Shown here one piece after another: positions 24,790 to 34,004 of a stretch of DNA of 64,000 nucleotides. The notes below the pieces were generated by a model. That model was not told the DNA's origin. It was given only the letters and a program-made list of their open reading frames with translations, and ran no database searches. Position 1 is the first letter of the stretch. Each line of letters begins with the position of its first letter. The DNA comes from Actinomyces sp. oral taxon 170 str. F0386. GTDB lineage: Bacteria; Actinomycetota; Actinomycetes; Actinomycetales; Actinomycetaceae. The position numbers were made by a program, and so were the translations under genes. The DNA lies in the NCBI RefSeq assembly GCF_000195595.1, contig NZ_GL882540.1, positions 26,038 through 90,037 of the forward strand, written 5' to 3'.

Positions 24790-25569
24790 TCAGTTTGGAT
24801 CATTTAATGAGAGGAATTTTGCGACCGAGGCATGAACTTCTGATTTTCCGGCCCAGTATGCATGCCTGGCGTCCGGAATCATGAATACTTCCGCATTTGG
24901 GATTCGATTTCCAAGGATTGCTGCGTTGCCAGGATCGGAGATAGGGTCGTTCGTGCCGTGGAGGATCAAAGTGGGGGCCGTAATATTTTCTGGGGCTGGC
25001 CCGTCAGGGCGGTCTGAGGCCTTGCTGTGGATGCTCATTGCTTCTGGTGAATGAGGCGCGGGGAAGACGCTGGTGGCTTGTTGAGGATGTGCTGCGATCC
25101 AAGGATCCGGATAGAAGAGTGAAGCTAGTGCGCTTGGGTCGCCGGATGCTAGGGCCGCTGCTCCAGTGGTAGGGCGAGGTAGTCCGGTTCCGTCGCCAGC
25201 GCTGGTGCCCCCAATGGTGAGTGTAATAATGCGGTCTGCATGCTCCGCTCCGAGCCACTGAGCAATTCTTCCTCCCATTGAGTGTCCGTAAACGTGCGCC
25301 CTATCGATACCCGCGTGATCGAGGATGGTTACTACATCCTTTGCGAAATCTCTCGTCGACCATTCTGAGTTCAGCGGCGCTGTGTTCTGGCCGGTACCTC
25401 TGTGGTCAAGGAGTACGATGGTTCGATTGGTGAATTCGTTGAGAACGGAGTCCCATCCGTGGTGGTCGAGTCCCCTTCCTTGGATGAGCACTAATGGAGC
25501 TTTGGGTGATGATGTGTTTCTTATGGAGTACCAAAGGCTGCTGCCGTTTGACAGTGTCACAGAAGTCAT
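24790..25569 (-). CDS. Alpha/beta hydrolase
   Basis: A 259-residue cytoplasmic hydrolase. The nucleophile elbow is GHSMGG (Ser near residue 97), the oxyanion region is QGRGLDHHGW, LDHRGTG follows the second strand, the acid is in HGTNDPISD and the base His is in PDARHAYW. The fold is shared by esterases, haloperoxidase-like and lactone hydrolases; the substrate cannot be told. GC content is clearly below that of the surrounding chromosome, which suggests recent acquisition. It belongs to the accessory stretch between ettA and tesB. Confidence 0.8.
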   Translation of the reverse strand: MTSVTLSNGSSLWYSIRNTSSPKAPLVLIQGRGLDHHGWDSVLNEFTNRTIVLLDHRGTGQNTAPLNSEWSTRDFAKDVVTILDHAGIDRAHVYGHSMGGRIAQWLGAEHADRIITLTIGGTSAGDGTGLPRPTTGAAALASGDPSALASLFYPDPWIAAHPQQATSVFPAPHSPEAMSIHSKASDRPDGPAPENITAPTLILHGTNDPISDPGNAAILGNRIPNAEVFMIPDARHAYWAGKSEVHASVAKFLSLNDPN

Positions 25570-25796
25570 GATTTGATCATATCATGAAAACTTAAAAGCT
25601 GTTCACTGGGGTGGCGGGGATGATGAGATTGCGCTCACGAGTGGGAGATTGTTTTTGCTGGCAGTGGCTCTTGTATGCGGTTCCGCTTGCATTCTTGTCT
25701 CGAATCGCCCCCTGAGTCTCACGTCCTCTCTCTGTCATTTTGACGCCTAGACTAACCCTATTCTCTCCTCTTGAGAAAGAATCTGAATAAATGCGT

Positions 25797-26159
25797 TTAT
25801 GTCAGCCAGGCTGTGAGGCCGTGGACGATGGCCGCGATCGACGGGCCGATGATCATGGTCACCTCTCTGCGTCGGACGCCGATGCCGGCGTCGACGACCT
25901 GGACCACCATTGCAGCCATGAGGACCAGCCTCACGGTACTGATATCTGAAGCAGCGATAAAAGGTACGACTGCCGTCACCGCGCCGAGGGGAACCGCTCG
26001 AGCCGCATACATCTGAGCGAAGAACCTCTCGCCAGCGCTGACCTCTTGCGACTTACTCATGATCTGAGGTCGGAAGACAGCCAGCAGTGATGACACTGTA
26101 CTAATTGTTGCGGCGATAGCGTTGAGAACCTGAAGTACGGCAATCGACACCGGAACCAC
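25797..26159 (-). CDS. Small membrane protein of unknown function
   Basis: A 120-residue reading from a GTG, with three or four hydrophobic segments (about residues 1-28, 50-68, 72-90, 98-118) and the polar loop SKSQEVSAGERFFAQMYAAR. I do not recognise the family beyond a general resemblance to DUF4267-type four-helix proteins. The start is uncertain: a TTG at 26240 would give 147 residues and overlap the end of tesB; neither start has a good ribosome-binding site. It is downstream of tesB on the same strand. Confidence 0.5.
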   Translation of the reverse strand: MVPVSIAVLQVLNAIAATISTVSSLLAVFRPQIMSKSQEVSAGERFFAQMYAARAVPLGAVTAVVPFIAASDISTVRLVLMAAMVVQVVDAGIGVRRREVTMIIGPSIAAIVHGLTAWLT

Positions 26160-26188
26160 CAGAGAGGAGAGTAAGGATGCAGAAGGCC

Positions 26189-27169
26189 TCAGCCGGGGAT
26201 CGCGCTGCCGTCGTCGCCCTCGCCCATACGGATCCGCCAACGGCCTGAGCCGGCGTCGACCCCTGAGTCCGTGGGCATGCGCACCATGCCTTCCTGGGCG
26301 ATGGTCGACACGAGCCCGCCGGATGAGTCGAAGACCTGGGCTCGCGCCATCCCGCGGCCACCCCGCGAGGAGGGGGAGTCCTGCACATAGAGCAGCCAGT
26401 CACCCATGTCCACGTTCCGGTGGAACCACTGGGCGTGGTCGAGGGTCGCCAGGCTCATGCCCTCGCTGCGCCAGGACAGCCCCTGGCTGCGCAGCACCGG
26501 CTCCAGCATCACTTGATCGCACACGTAGGCCAACAGCGCCCGATGCACGGTCTGGGAGGTCTGCTCCGGGATACGGCTGCGCGAGCGCATCCACAGGTGC
26601 TGGACGTCGCTGCGTTCCTTGGAGGGGCGCAGATAGAGGTTGCCCTCCACGTGCCTGAGGTCGAAGGCCGCCGTACGCCCCAGAAAGCGCGCCACCGGAT
26701 GGTCGATGGTGCGGAAGATCTCCAGGGCGCTCGTCAGGTCCTCGGGACGCGGAACCGAGGGCGCTGCGACGTGAAGGTCGGCACCCTCCTGCTCCTCCTG
26801 GAAGGAGGTGAGCATCGTGAGGATCGGCGTCCCCTCCTGGGAGGCGGCGGTGCGTCTCTGGGAGAAGGATCGGCCGTCGTGCAACCGCTCGACGGCGAAG
26901 CTGATCGGCCTGTCCGGCTGACCGCCCCGCATGAAGAAGGCATGGACCGAGTGCGGCAGACGCTCCCCGTCGCCGTCGTCCTCGACCGTGGCAGCGGCGG
27001 CCAGCATCCCCTGGGCCACCACCTGGCCGCCATAGACCCGACCCGAGAGCTGCGGCAGGGATCCGCCGGTGAAGAGATCCTCCCCGTCTCCCGCCGCCAG
27101 GCCGAGGACCCGGGTCACTGAGCCGAGGGGCTCCTCCGTGGCGGCGGGGACGGGATAGGGGGTGGTCAC
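26189..27169 (-). CDS. tesB: Acyl-CoA thioesterase II
   Basis: A 326-residue double hot-dog protein. The first half has GRVYGGQVVAQGMLAA and HSVHAFFMRGG; the second half has LATLDHAQWFHRNVDMGDW with the conserved Asp, then the Ser/Gln region of TesB near SRGGRGMARAQVF. TesB hydrolyses medium- and long-chain acyl-CoA in the cytoplasm. The GTG start overlaps the ptsI stop by four bases (GTGA), so the two are cotranscribed. A longer in-frame reading would lie inside ptsI. Confidence 0.9.
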   Translation of the reverse strand: MTTPYPVPAATEEPLGSVTRVLGLAAGDGEDLFTGGSLPQLSGRVYGGQVVAQGMLAAAATVEDDGDGERLPHSVHAFFMRGGQPDRPISFAVERLHDGRSFSQRRTAASQEGTPILTMLTSFQEEQEGADLHVAAPSVPRPEDLTSALEIFRTIDHPVARFLGRTAAFDLRHVEGNLYLRPSKERSDVQHLWMRSRSRIPEQTSQTVHRALLAYVCDQVMLEPVLRSQGLSWRSEGMSLATLDHAQWFHRNVDMGDWLLYVQDSPSSRGGRGMARAQVFDSSGGLVSTIAQEGMVRMPTDSGVDAGSGRWRIRMGEGDDGSAIPG

Positions 27170-28863
27170 AGACCGAGCTCCTCCAGGATCGGCAGCTGGG
27201 CGCGCACCTCGGAGCGGGCATCCTCGGCGGTGGCGGAGGCGACGGCGATCCTGGCCAGCTCCCGGCACTCGTCGAGAGTGACGGACTTCAGCACGGCGTC
27301 GACATCGGGCAGTGCGCGCGCCGTCATCGACAACGAGGCGACCCCCAGACCCACCAGCACGGCGGCCAGTGCCGGGTCCGCGGCGGCCTCACCGCACACG
27401 CCCACCGGGCGTCCCTTGGGGGAGGCACCCTCGCACGCCGTACCGATCAGGCGCAGCACGGCCGGCTGCCAGGCCGTGGAAAGGTCCGCCAGCGAGGACA
27501 GCAGGCGGTCGGCCGCCATGACGTACTGGGTGAGGTCGTTGGTGCCCACGGAGGCGAAGTCCGCGTGCTCGAAGAGCTTGTCCGCCATGAGCGCGGCGGA
27601 GGGCACCTCGATCATCATGCCGGCCGTCTTCAGGCCGTAGGACCGGGCCCTCTCGGTGAAGGCCCTGGCCTCGTCCGCTGTGGAGATCATCGGGGCCATG
27701 ACCCAGACCTTGGCCTCTGTGGCGGCCTCGGCCTTGGCCAGTGCCTCGAGCTGGTGCTCCAGAACCTCGGGGTCGCGGCGCGTGGTGCGGTAGGCGCGTA
27801 CGCCGAGTGCCGGGTTGGCCTCGGTGGCGTCGGTCAGGAACGGCAGTGGCTTGTCGGCTCCGGCGTCGAGTGTGCGCACCACGACCTTCTTGCCAGGGAA
27901 GGCCTCCAGGACCCCCTGGTAGGCCTCCACCTGGGCTTCTACCGTCGGCTCCTCGGGCTGGTCGAGGAAGCAGAACTCGGTGCGGAACAGGCCGATACCC
28001 ATCGCCCCGGCCTCCGCGGCGCTACGGGCTCCGGCCGCGTCACCGACATTGGCCAGCAGCTGGACCTCGTGGCCGTCCTTGGTGGCTCCGTCGCCGTTGA
28101 AGACGCGCACGCGCGAGGCGATCTCGCGGGCCCGGCGCAGTGCGTCCTCGGACGGATTGATGGTGATTGTTCCCTTGGTCCCGTCTACCAGGACGATGTC
28201 ACCCTCGCCCAGTGCATCGGTGACCTCCTCGCCGGTGCCCACGATCGCCGGCATGCCCAGGGCCCGCGCCAGGATGGCGGTGTGGGAGGTGGGCCCGCCC
28301 TCGGAGGTGATGAAGGCGATGACCTTCTCGGGATCCAGCAGCGCGGTGTCGGCCGGGGCAAGGTCGGTGGCCACGAGCACGAAGGGCTCGGGCAGGCGGG
28401 GGATGCCCGGCATGGGGGACTCGGTGAGGACCGCGACGATCCGGTCACGCACGTCCTGCACGTCACGGGTGCGCTCAGCCATGTATCCGCCCAGGGACTC
28501 CAGCATCGCTGCCAGCGTCCCCGCCGACTCCCAGACGGCTCGCTCGGGCACCAGGTGCTTCTCGCGCACCATGGCCTGCGCCGTCGAGGTCAGAGTGGGG
28601 TCGGCCGCCATCTGCGCGGTGGTCTCAAGAAGGGTGCGAGCCTCGGCCTTGGCCTCAGCGGCGGACAGCTCCAGGCCCTTCTTGACCTGCTGAGCCGCCA
28701 GAGCGATGCGCTCGCACTCCTTCTCGATGTCGCGGCTGGGCTCGAGGGTGGCGATCTCGGGCTCAGGAATAGGGGGCGCCATCCTAGCGACGGGGCCGGC
28801 CACAAGGCCAGGGCTCACACCGATGCCGGACAGGGTTGTGGAAGTGGTGTCGGACGCTGTCAT
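27166..28863 (-). CDS. ptsI: PTS enzyme I (phosphoenolpyruvate-protein phosphotransferase)
   Basis: A 565-residue enzyme I, which takes phosphate from PEP and passes it to HPr for all PTS sugars. The phospho-His is in GGPTSHTAI near residue 190; the PEP-binding barrel shows GIGLFRTEF, VRTLDAGADKP and the active Cys in VGVCGEAA near 486. Length is normal. The ATG is preceded by GAGGAGC. HPr is not in this window. It is divergent from a free EIIB gene, consistent with shared control of sugar uptake. Confidence 0.95.
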   Translation of the reverse strand: MTASDTTSTTLSGIGVSPGLVAGPVARMAPPIPEPEIATLEPSRDIEKECERIALAAQQVKKGLELSAAEAKAEARTLLETTAQMAADPTLTSTAQAMVREKHLVPERAVWESAGTLAAMLESLGGYMAERTRDVQDVRDRIVAVLTESPMPGIPRLPEPFVLVATDLAPADTALLDPEKVIAFITSEGGPTSHTAILARALGMPAIVGTGEEVTDALGEGDIVLVDGTKGTITINPSEDALRRAREIASRVRVFNGDGATKDGHEVQLLANVGDAAGARSAAEAGAMGIGLFRTEFCFLDQPEEPTVEAQVEAYQGVLEAFPGKKVVVRTLDAGADKPLPFLTDATEANPALGVRAYRTTRRDPEVLEHQLEALAKAEAATEAKVWVMAPMISTADEARAFTERARSYGLKTAGMMIEVPSAALMADKLFEHADFASVGTNDLTQYVMAADRLLSSLADLSTAWQPAVLRLIGTACEGASPKGRPVGVCGEAAADPALAAVLVGLGVASLSMTARALPDVDAVLKSVTLDECRELARIAVASATAEDARSEVRAQLPILEELGL

Positions 28864-29231
28864 GTGGTGCTCCTCATCGGAGACGAAAGGGGGATCATCG
28901 CTCATTGTGCCCTGACTACGGCCGAAATGAGACGTTTCCGCCAGGGGAATAACGATCTCCTCTGTGGCATCGTCAAGGCATCTGTCGCGTTCCCGCAAGG
29001 TTACGTGAGGGAACGTCGTTGAGCGAGGAGGGCCCTCCTGTGATAACACCTCTCGTCCCTCATCCTCCCCTGCAGCCTCCTCACCGTTCTGCTGCTGCAC
29101 CGGCCGGGCTCCTTCGCCGCGAACGGCGTGGAGGTGGGATAAAGTGATCGTGACCACGAGGACCCCAGCTGCCCGACCGACCGCATGACAGACGGGAACT
29201 GCGTGAGGACGGGAACCCAGAAGGAGTAGCC
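28864..29231. promoter_or_regulatory. Divergent control region of ptsI and the first EIIB gene
   Basis: No gene is seen. On the plus strand TAAAGT near 29140 is a possible -10 box, followed at 29148-29159 by the perfect inverted repeat TCGTG-AC-CACGA. A second inverted repeat, CGTTCCC/GGGAACG (28988-28994 and 29009-29015), lies between the two genes. AGAAGGAG precedes the EIIB start. Confidence 0.35.
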
Positions 29232-29459
29232 ATGAGCACTGCATCAGACATCGTCGCCGGTCTCGGCGGCCAGGAGAACATCACCGACCTTGAGCCTTGC
29301 ATCACGCGTCTGCGCGTGGAGGTCGCCGACCAGGCGAAGGTCGATGAGGAGGCGCTGCGGGCGGCCGGTGCCTTCGGCGTGGTGCGTTCCGGACGCGTCG
29401 TCCAGGTTGTCGTCGGCCCGACGGCGGACACCCTCGCCTCAGAGATCGCATCCCTCTGA
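29232..29459 (+). CDS. PTS glucose/N-acetylglucosamine EIIB domain protein
   Basis: A free-standing 75-residue EIIB. The phosphorylated Cys23 is in DLEPCITRLR, and VVQVVVGPTAD near the C-terminus is typical of the glucose-family IIB fold. It relays phosphate from EIIA to sugar bound by EIIC. AGAAGGAG lies a few bases before the ATG. It is about 55 percent alike in sequence to the second EIIB gene at 32699. A strong hairpin follows. Confidence 0.9.
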   Translation: MSTASDIVAGLGGQENITDLEPCITRLRVEVADQAKVDEEALRAAGAFGVVRSGRVVQVVVGPTADTLASEIASL

Positions 29460-29490
29460 CGCCGCCCCGCCCTCGGGCGCTCAGCAGGTC

Positions 29491-29525
29491 GCTCGGCCCC
29501 AGCACCCACGTGCTTGGGGCCGAGC
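29491..29525 (+). terminator. Terminator after the first EIIB gene
   Basis: GCTCGGCCCCAGCA (29491-29504) pairs with TGC-T-TGGGGCCGAGC (29511-29525) around CCCACG with one bulge. The 397 bases from here to malQ hold no supportable gene. Confidence 0.75.
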
Positions 29526-29922
29526 CCTGCTTCTGGGCGACTGATCGACGATGACGGGGTGAGGTTCCGGGGTGTGGACGCCTGGCGGGAAAAGGGAGGA
29601 ACAGAGCGGAGCGCTATCTCGCCGATCGTTTCACCGGCCTCCCAACCGACTGTGCGGTCCTGACCGCATGCCGCCGATGCTCACCATCCGTGTCGGCTCC
29701 GTCCCCGGGTATCAGCAGTAGAACAGTTGCAGCAAAACGTCAGCGGACACGGTGCGGCAGGGTGCACAACCGTCAGCCGCTAGGGCACACTTGGGCACTG
29801 CTAGCCCTCCTGGCGCCCGCGTCCCGCTCCGACCCACCATTCCCTCAGGGCCGACGGCGGAGCGCAGCGCCGCTTCACGGCGCACCACCGCACATCTGCT
29901 CACGCAAGGCTGACCCACGCAC

Positions 29923-32142
29923 ATGAACGAGTTCAACGACGACCAGCGACCTGCTTCTGAGAGCCTCAAGCACCTTGCTGAGGCGCATGGTGTCTCCACC
30001 GAGTACTGGGACTACCATGGCAACCTCGCCTCGCCCTCACGTGCCACCCTCAAGGCCGTGCTCACCGCGCTCGGCGTGAGCGCCCGCACCGATGAGGAGA
30101 TCGAGCGCTCCCTGCGGGATGTCGAGGACGCTCCGTGGCGGCAGACGCTCGCCCCCACCGTTGTCACGCGCGGTGGCGTGGAGTCCACTGTGCCCGTCTA
30201 CGTTCCCGACGGCGCCAGGGTGCGGGTGCGCGTCGAGCTCGAGGGCGGTGAGGTCCGTGAGCTCACGCAGACCGAGGACTGGACTGTTCCCCGAGAGGTC
30301 GACGGGATCAGGCGCGGCCGAGCCTCCTTCATCCTGGGGGCCGACCTGCCGCTGGGCTGGCACCGACTCATCGCCGAGGTCAGTCCTGGCTCCGACTCCA
30401 CCGACCAGGAGGCGCTCCAGGGCGCGCACGCCGCCCCGCCGGCCAACGGCGAGGCCGAGACGGTGACAGTGACCTCCGCTCTGGCCGTCACCCCCAACCA
30501 TCTCGATCTGCCCACGACCCTGGGGGAGCGCGGCTGGGGCGTCATGACCCAGCTGTACTCGATCCGCTCACGAGGCTCCTGGGGGACCGGCGACACCGAC
30601 GACCTCACCGAACTCGCCTCCTTCCTGGGAGACCAGGGCGCAGACTTCCTGCTCATCAATCCGCTGCACGCCGCTGAGCCCGTGGCGCCGATGACTCCCT
30701 CGCCCTACCTGCCGGTGACGCGTCGCTTCGTCAACCCCCTCTACATCCGGCCTGAGAACATCCCCGAGGTGGCCCGACTGTCCGGCCCCAAGCGCTCGCT
30801 GGTGCAGTGGGCCTTCGAGGAGGTCAAGGACAGCGACCTGAGCACCGAGCCGATCGACCGTGACGTGGTGTGGAAGGCCAAGCGCGAGGCCCTCGAGGTC
30901 ATCTTCGCCGCCGGCCGCTCCTACTCCCGTCAGCGCGACTTCGAACGGTTCCGCGCTGAGCAGGGCGAGGGGCTGGAGCGTTTCGCTTTGTGGAGCGCCT
31001 TGGTGGAGAAGCACGGCCCCCTGGAGACGTGGCCGGCTACCCTGCGCGAGGCGGACTCGGCCTATGTGGCCAATGAGGCGCACCAGCTGGCCGAGCGCAT
31101 CGACTTCTTCGCCTGGCTGCAGTGGATCGTCGACGAGCAGCTGGCCCGCGCCCAGGCCGAGGCTTTGGCCTCGGGAATGGCCCTGGGCATCATGGACGAT
31201 CTCGCCGTGGGCGTGCACTCGCAGGGCGCGGACGTGTGGTCCAACCCGGAGGCCTTCGCCTCCGGAGTCACGGTGGGCGCACCGCCGGACATGTACAACC
31301 AGCAGGGTCAGAACTGGTCCCAGCCGCCGTGGAACCCCGAGTACCTGGCACGCAGCGCCTATGCCCCTCTGCGTGACATGGTGAGGACGGTGCTGCGTCA
31401 CGCCGGCGCTCTGCGCGTGGACCACGTCATCGGCCTGTTCCGACTGTGGTGGATCCCCGAGGGCATGGGCGCCGACCACGGCGCCTACGTGCGCTACGAC
31501 CACGAGGCCATGCTCGGCGTCGTCCTCCTGGAGGCCTACCGGGCCGGCGCCGTCGTCATCGGCGAGGATCTGGGAACCGTGGAGCCCTGGGCCCGCGACT
31601 ACCTGGCCAGTCGAGGTGTGCTGGGGACCAGTGTGCTGTGGTTCGAGAAGCAGCACGACGGCTGGCCCCTCCAGCCCCAGGACTACCGCCACCTGGCCCT
31701 GTCCACGGTCAACACCCACGACCTCCCCCCGACCGCCGGTTACCTCGCCGACGAGCACGTCGAGCTGCGCGAACGTCTCGGCCTGCTCACTGAACCCGTT
31801 GAGCAGGTGCGTACCGAGGCCCGTATCGAGCGTGACCGCATGACCGCCCGGCTGCGCGAGCACGGTCTGCTGGGGGACGCCCCCACCGAGCGTCAGGTGG
31901 TGGAGGCCCTGCACCGCTACGTGGTGCGCACTCCCTCGGTCCTGGTCGGCATCGCGCTGGTCGACGGCGTGGGGGAGCGTCGCGCCCAGAACCAGCCCGG
32001 GACTGACCAGGAGTACCCCAACTGGAGGATCCCCCTGGCTGACGGTGCGGGTGAGGTCGTCCTGGTCGACGACCTGCCCGAGAACGCCCGCCTGGGCAGC
32101 CTTCTGGAGGTCGTGCGTCAGGAGATGACGTCACAGGACTGA
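29923..32142 (+). CDS. malQ: 4-alpha-glucanotransferase
   Basis: A 739-residue GH77 amylomaltase that transfers maltosyl and longer units between alpha-1,4-glucans in glycogen and maltose metabolism. GH77 motifs appear in order: RSRGSWGTGDTDDL, ALRVDHVIGLFRLWWIPEG with the catalytic nucleophile Asp, VIGEDLGTVEP with the acid/base Glu, and NTHDLPPTAGY with the third acidic residue. The extended N-terminal part (about 200 residues) is normal for actinobacterial MalQ. The ATG lacks a clear ribosome-binding site. It converges on the PTS EIIA gene across an unusually long shared terminator hairpin. Confidence 0.95.
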   Translation: MNEFNDDQRPASESLKHLAEAHGVSTEYWDYHGNLASPSRATLKAVLTALGVSARTDEEIERSLRDVEDAPWRQTLAPTVVTRGGVESTVPVYVPDGARVRVRVELEGGEVRELTQTEDWTVPREVDGIRRGRASFILGADLPLGWHRLIAEVSPGSDSTDQEALQGAHAAPPANGEAETVTVTSALAVTPNHLDLPTTLGERGWGVMTQLYSIRSRGSWGTGDTDDLTELASFLGDQGADFLLINPLHAAEPVAPMTPSPYLPVTRRFVNPLYIRPENIPEVARLSGPKRSLVQWAFEEVKDSDLSTEPIDRDVVWKAKREALEVIFAAGRSYSRQRDFERFRAEQGEGLERFALWSALVEKHGPLETWPATLREADSAYVANEAHQLAERIDFFAWLQWIVDEQLARAQAEALASGMALGIMDDLAVGVHSQGADVWSNPEAFASGVTVGAPPDMYNQQGQNWSQPPWNPEYLARSAYAPLRDMVRTVLRHAGALRVDHVIGLFRLWWIPEGMGADHGAYVRYDHEAMLGVVLLEAYRAGAVVIGEDLGTVEPWARDYLASRGVLGTSVLWFEKQHDGWPLQPQDYRHLALSTVNTHDLPPTAGYLADEHVELRERLGLLTEPVEQVRTEARIERDRMTARLREHGLLGDAPTERQVVEALHRYVVRTPSVLVGIALVDGVGERRAQNQPGTDQEYPNWRIPLADGAGEVVLVDDLPENARLGSLLEVVRQEMTSQD

Positions 32143-32174
32143 GCCGGTCGATGGCCGGCACCAGATCGATGATG

Positions 32175-32217
32175 CGTTGTGGTCCCCGCCGTCAGTCAGA
32201 CGGCGGGGACCACAACG
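32175..32217. terminator. Bidirectional terminator between malQ and crr
   Basis: A perfect 19-bp stem (32175-32193 with 32199-32217) closes a 5-base loop AGTCA. It lies between convergent genes and can serve both strands. Confidence 0.9.
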
Positions 32218-32240
32218 TGTCTGAAGGCGGAGTGGATGCC

Positions 32241-32702
32241 TTACGCCCAGGTCATAAGCGTGCCGCCGGCTGCAACCCTCTGGCCCGAACGGGGTGGCTT
32301 CAGCATGGAGTCATCGCCCTCCAGGGCGATGACAGGGACGATCGGGTTGAGACCCTGGGCCTCGATCTGAGCGGGGGACCAGGTGATGACGGGCTGGCCC
32401 GCCTCGACTGTCTGGCCCTCAGCGGCCAGGAGAGTGAAGCCGTTGCCTCCCAGGCTCACGGTGTCCAGGCCCAGGTGGACCAGGAAGCTGCGGCCGTCGT
32501 CATGGGTGATGACATAGGCATGGGGGTGGATCTTCGAGACGGTGCCGCTGATCGGTGCCAGGGCGCTGACGTTGTCTCCGGCAGCGCGGTCTGGGATGAC
32601 TGCCACTCCCGGACCGACGATCCGGCCGGAGAAGACGGGATCGGGAACATCGTCGAGACCAACGACGACGCCGGTCACCGGGGACTGGACGGTCAGGCTC
32701 AC
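32241..32702 (-). CDS. crr: PTS glucose-family EIIA protein
   Basis: A 153-residue IIA-Glc-like protein. The phosphorylated His76 is in FLVHLGLDTV and its partner His61 in KIHPHAYVI, matching His90 and His75 of the E. coli protein. It accepts phosphate from HPr and passes it to EIIB; IIA-Glc proteins also signal sugar status. The GTG start overlaps the stop of the EIIB gene by four bases, so both are translated from one mRNA. Confidence 0.93.
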   Translation of the reverse strand: MSLTVQSPVTGVVVGLDDVPDPVFSGRIVGPGVAVIPDRAAGDNVSALAPISGTVSKIHPHAYVITHDDGRSFLVHLGLDTVSLGGNGFTLLAAEGQTVEAGQPVITWSPAQIEAQGLNPIVPVIALEGDDSMLKPPRSGQRVAAGGTLMTWA

Positions 32703-32929
32703 CGCAGGTCCTCGATGTCCTCCGCGATCGTGTCGGCGTTGGGGCCGACGACGACCTGCACGATCTCACCGAGTTTGACCACCCCGTGTGCGCCCGCGAC
32801 CTTGAGAGCGGGCTCGTCCACGAGCGAGCCGTCCTCGAGCTCGCAGCGCAGGCGGGTGATGCAGGGCTCGATCTCGACGATGTTGTCGAATCCTCCGAGG
32901 GCGTCGACGATGCTCTGTGCCTGGGACAT
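32699..32929 (-). CDS. PTS glucose/N-acetylglucosamine EIIB domain protein (second copy)
   Basis: A 76-residue free EIIB with phospho-Cys23 in EIEPCITRLR and the VVQVVVGPNAD segment. AGGAGG lies five bases before the ATG. It heads a two-gene unit with EIIA. Two operator-like palindromes lie about 135 bases upstream. With the separate EIIC at 34144 it makes a complete split glucose-family PTS permease. Confidence 0.92.
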   Translation of the reverse strand: MSQAQSIVDALGGFDNIVEIEPCITRLRCELEDGSLVDEPALKVAGAHGVVKLGEIVQVVVGPNADTIAEDIEDLR

Positions 32930-33064
32930 GGGTTCCTCCTGGGTCTGCCCGGGTATCTGCCGGGCTCGGGTGGGTGGTGCCGGGATGCGTGGTCAGGGCA
33001 TGGGGGAGACAGGATGTAGGAGAGAGGAGGCGCTGTCAGGTGCGGCCTCTTCGCCGGTACCGGA

Positions 33065-33092
33065 CTATTGGTCCATACCAGTAGACCATGGT
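33065..33092 (-). promoter_or_regulatory. DasR/GntR-type operator candidates upstream of EIIB-EIIA
   Basis: CTATTGGTCCATACCAGTAG (33065-33084) is a palindrome matching the pattern CTAnTGGTnnnnACCAnTAG. It is followed directly by ACCATGGT (33085-33092). The TGGTCcA..AC core resembles the Streptomyces DasR site (core TGGTCTAGACCA) and the site at 34040. Confidence 0.55.
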
Positions 33093-33136
33093 ACAGGTCG
33101 TTCCGGGTGTGTCCAGCGCCAATCGGTAACTGTTTC

Positions 33137-33886
33137 TCAAGGCTGCGGGCGAGCTGGGCGGAAGGCCGGTTTGGGGGCGGCCACCGGGACCCAGAGGGTG
33201 TAGCGGTCGGCGCGGAACAGGGTGTGAGAGTAGTCGATGGCGCAGTGCTCGTGGAAGGTGCGTCGAGTGATATCCAGGGTGGGGGCGTTCTCCTGGACGG
33301 ACAGCAGGGCGGCCTCCTGAGGTGTGGCCGCATGAGCCTCGATCATGTCCTCCCCCCATTGCGGTGTCAGGCCTGCCTGGGTCAGCTCGGCGTAGACCGA
33401 GAAGCTCGGGCTGGTGCGCAGCAGGTCGGGAAGGAGTGCAGCGGGGAGCCAGTTCTCCTCGATGGCCATCGGGATCGCGTTGGCGGTCAGCAGGCGGCGC
33501 AGGTGGTGGACCTCGGCCTCCGCCTCCAGCTCGAGCGCCTCCGCGACGGTCTCGTCAGCAGGAATGGTCTCGGCCTGCAGCATGACGACGCCGGGCTCCA
33601 TCCCTCGACGTTGCATCTCCTGGGTGAAGGAGGTCAGTCGAACCTGGAGGTCGAGCTTCGGAGGTGACACGAATGTCCCTCTGCCCTGATGGCGTTCCAG
33701 GACCCCGTCGACGACGAGGGTGTCGATGGCCTGCCGCACGGTCATGCGGGAGACCTCGAACTGCTCGCACAGCTCGCGCTCGGAGGGGACCGGAGAGCCA
33801 CTGGCGAGCCCGTTTCTGACGAGTTCGAGCAGGTGATTGCGCACGATGACGTACTTCGCCGGTCTCTTGCCTGGATTCTTGGGCAT
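33137..33886 (-). CDS. GntR/HutC-family regulator, DasR-like
   Basis: A 249-residue regulator. Residues about 10-72 form the GntR winged helix-turn-helix (SPVPSERELCEQFEVSRMTV and GRGTFV); about 85-245 is the UTRA/HutC effector domain that binds sugar phosphates. DasR and NagR of this family respond to glucosamine-6-phosphate and control GlcNAc uptake, which fits its position between PTS genes. The ATG at 33886 is chosen for its AGGGGAAG ribosome-binding site; a TTG seven codons earlier has none. Likely operators lie on both sides of the gene. Confidence 0.88.
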   Translation of the reverse strand: MPKNPGKRPAKYVIVRNHLLELVRNGLASGSPVPSERELCEQFEVSRMTVRQAIDTLVVDGVLERHQGRGTFVSPPKLDLQVRLTSFTQEMQRRGMEPGVVMLQAETIPADETVAEALELEAEAEVHHLRRLLTANAIPMAIEENWLPAALLPDLLRTSPSFSVYAELTQAGLTPQWGEDMIEAHAATPQEAALLSVQENAPTLDITRRTFHEHCAIDYSHTLFRADRYTLWVPVAAPKPAFRPARPQP

Positions 33887-34004
33887 AGGGCTTCCCCTGG
33901 TTGACAATGGGTGGAGGCGGCCGGAGAAACGACCCGGTCGCGACCATTGTTTCCGCTCCGTCGCGTCGACGCATTACATTATGACCGAAGAGCGCACCGA
34001 GTGC

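Noticed and set aside
33887..33907. TTG start adding seven codons to the GntR regulator
   Set aside because: The ATG at 33886 has AGGGGAAG at proper distance; the TTG has no ribosome-binding site.
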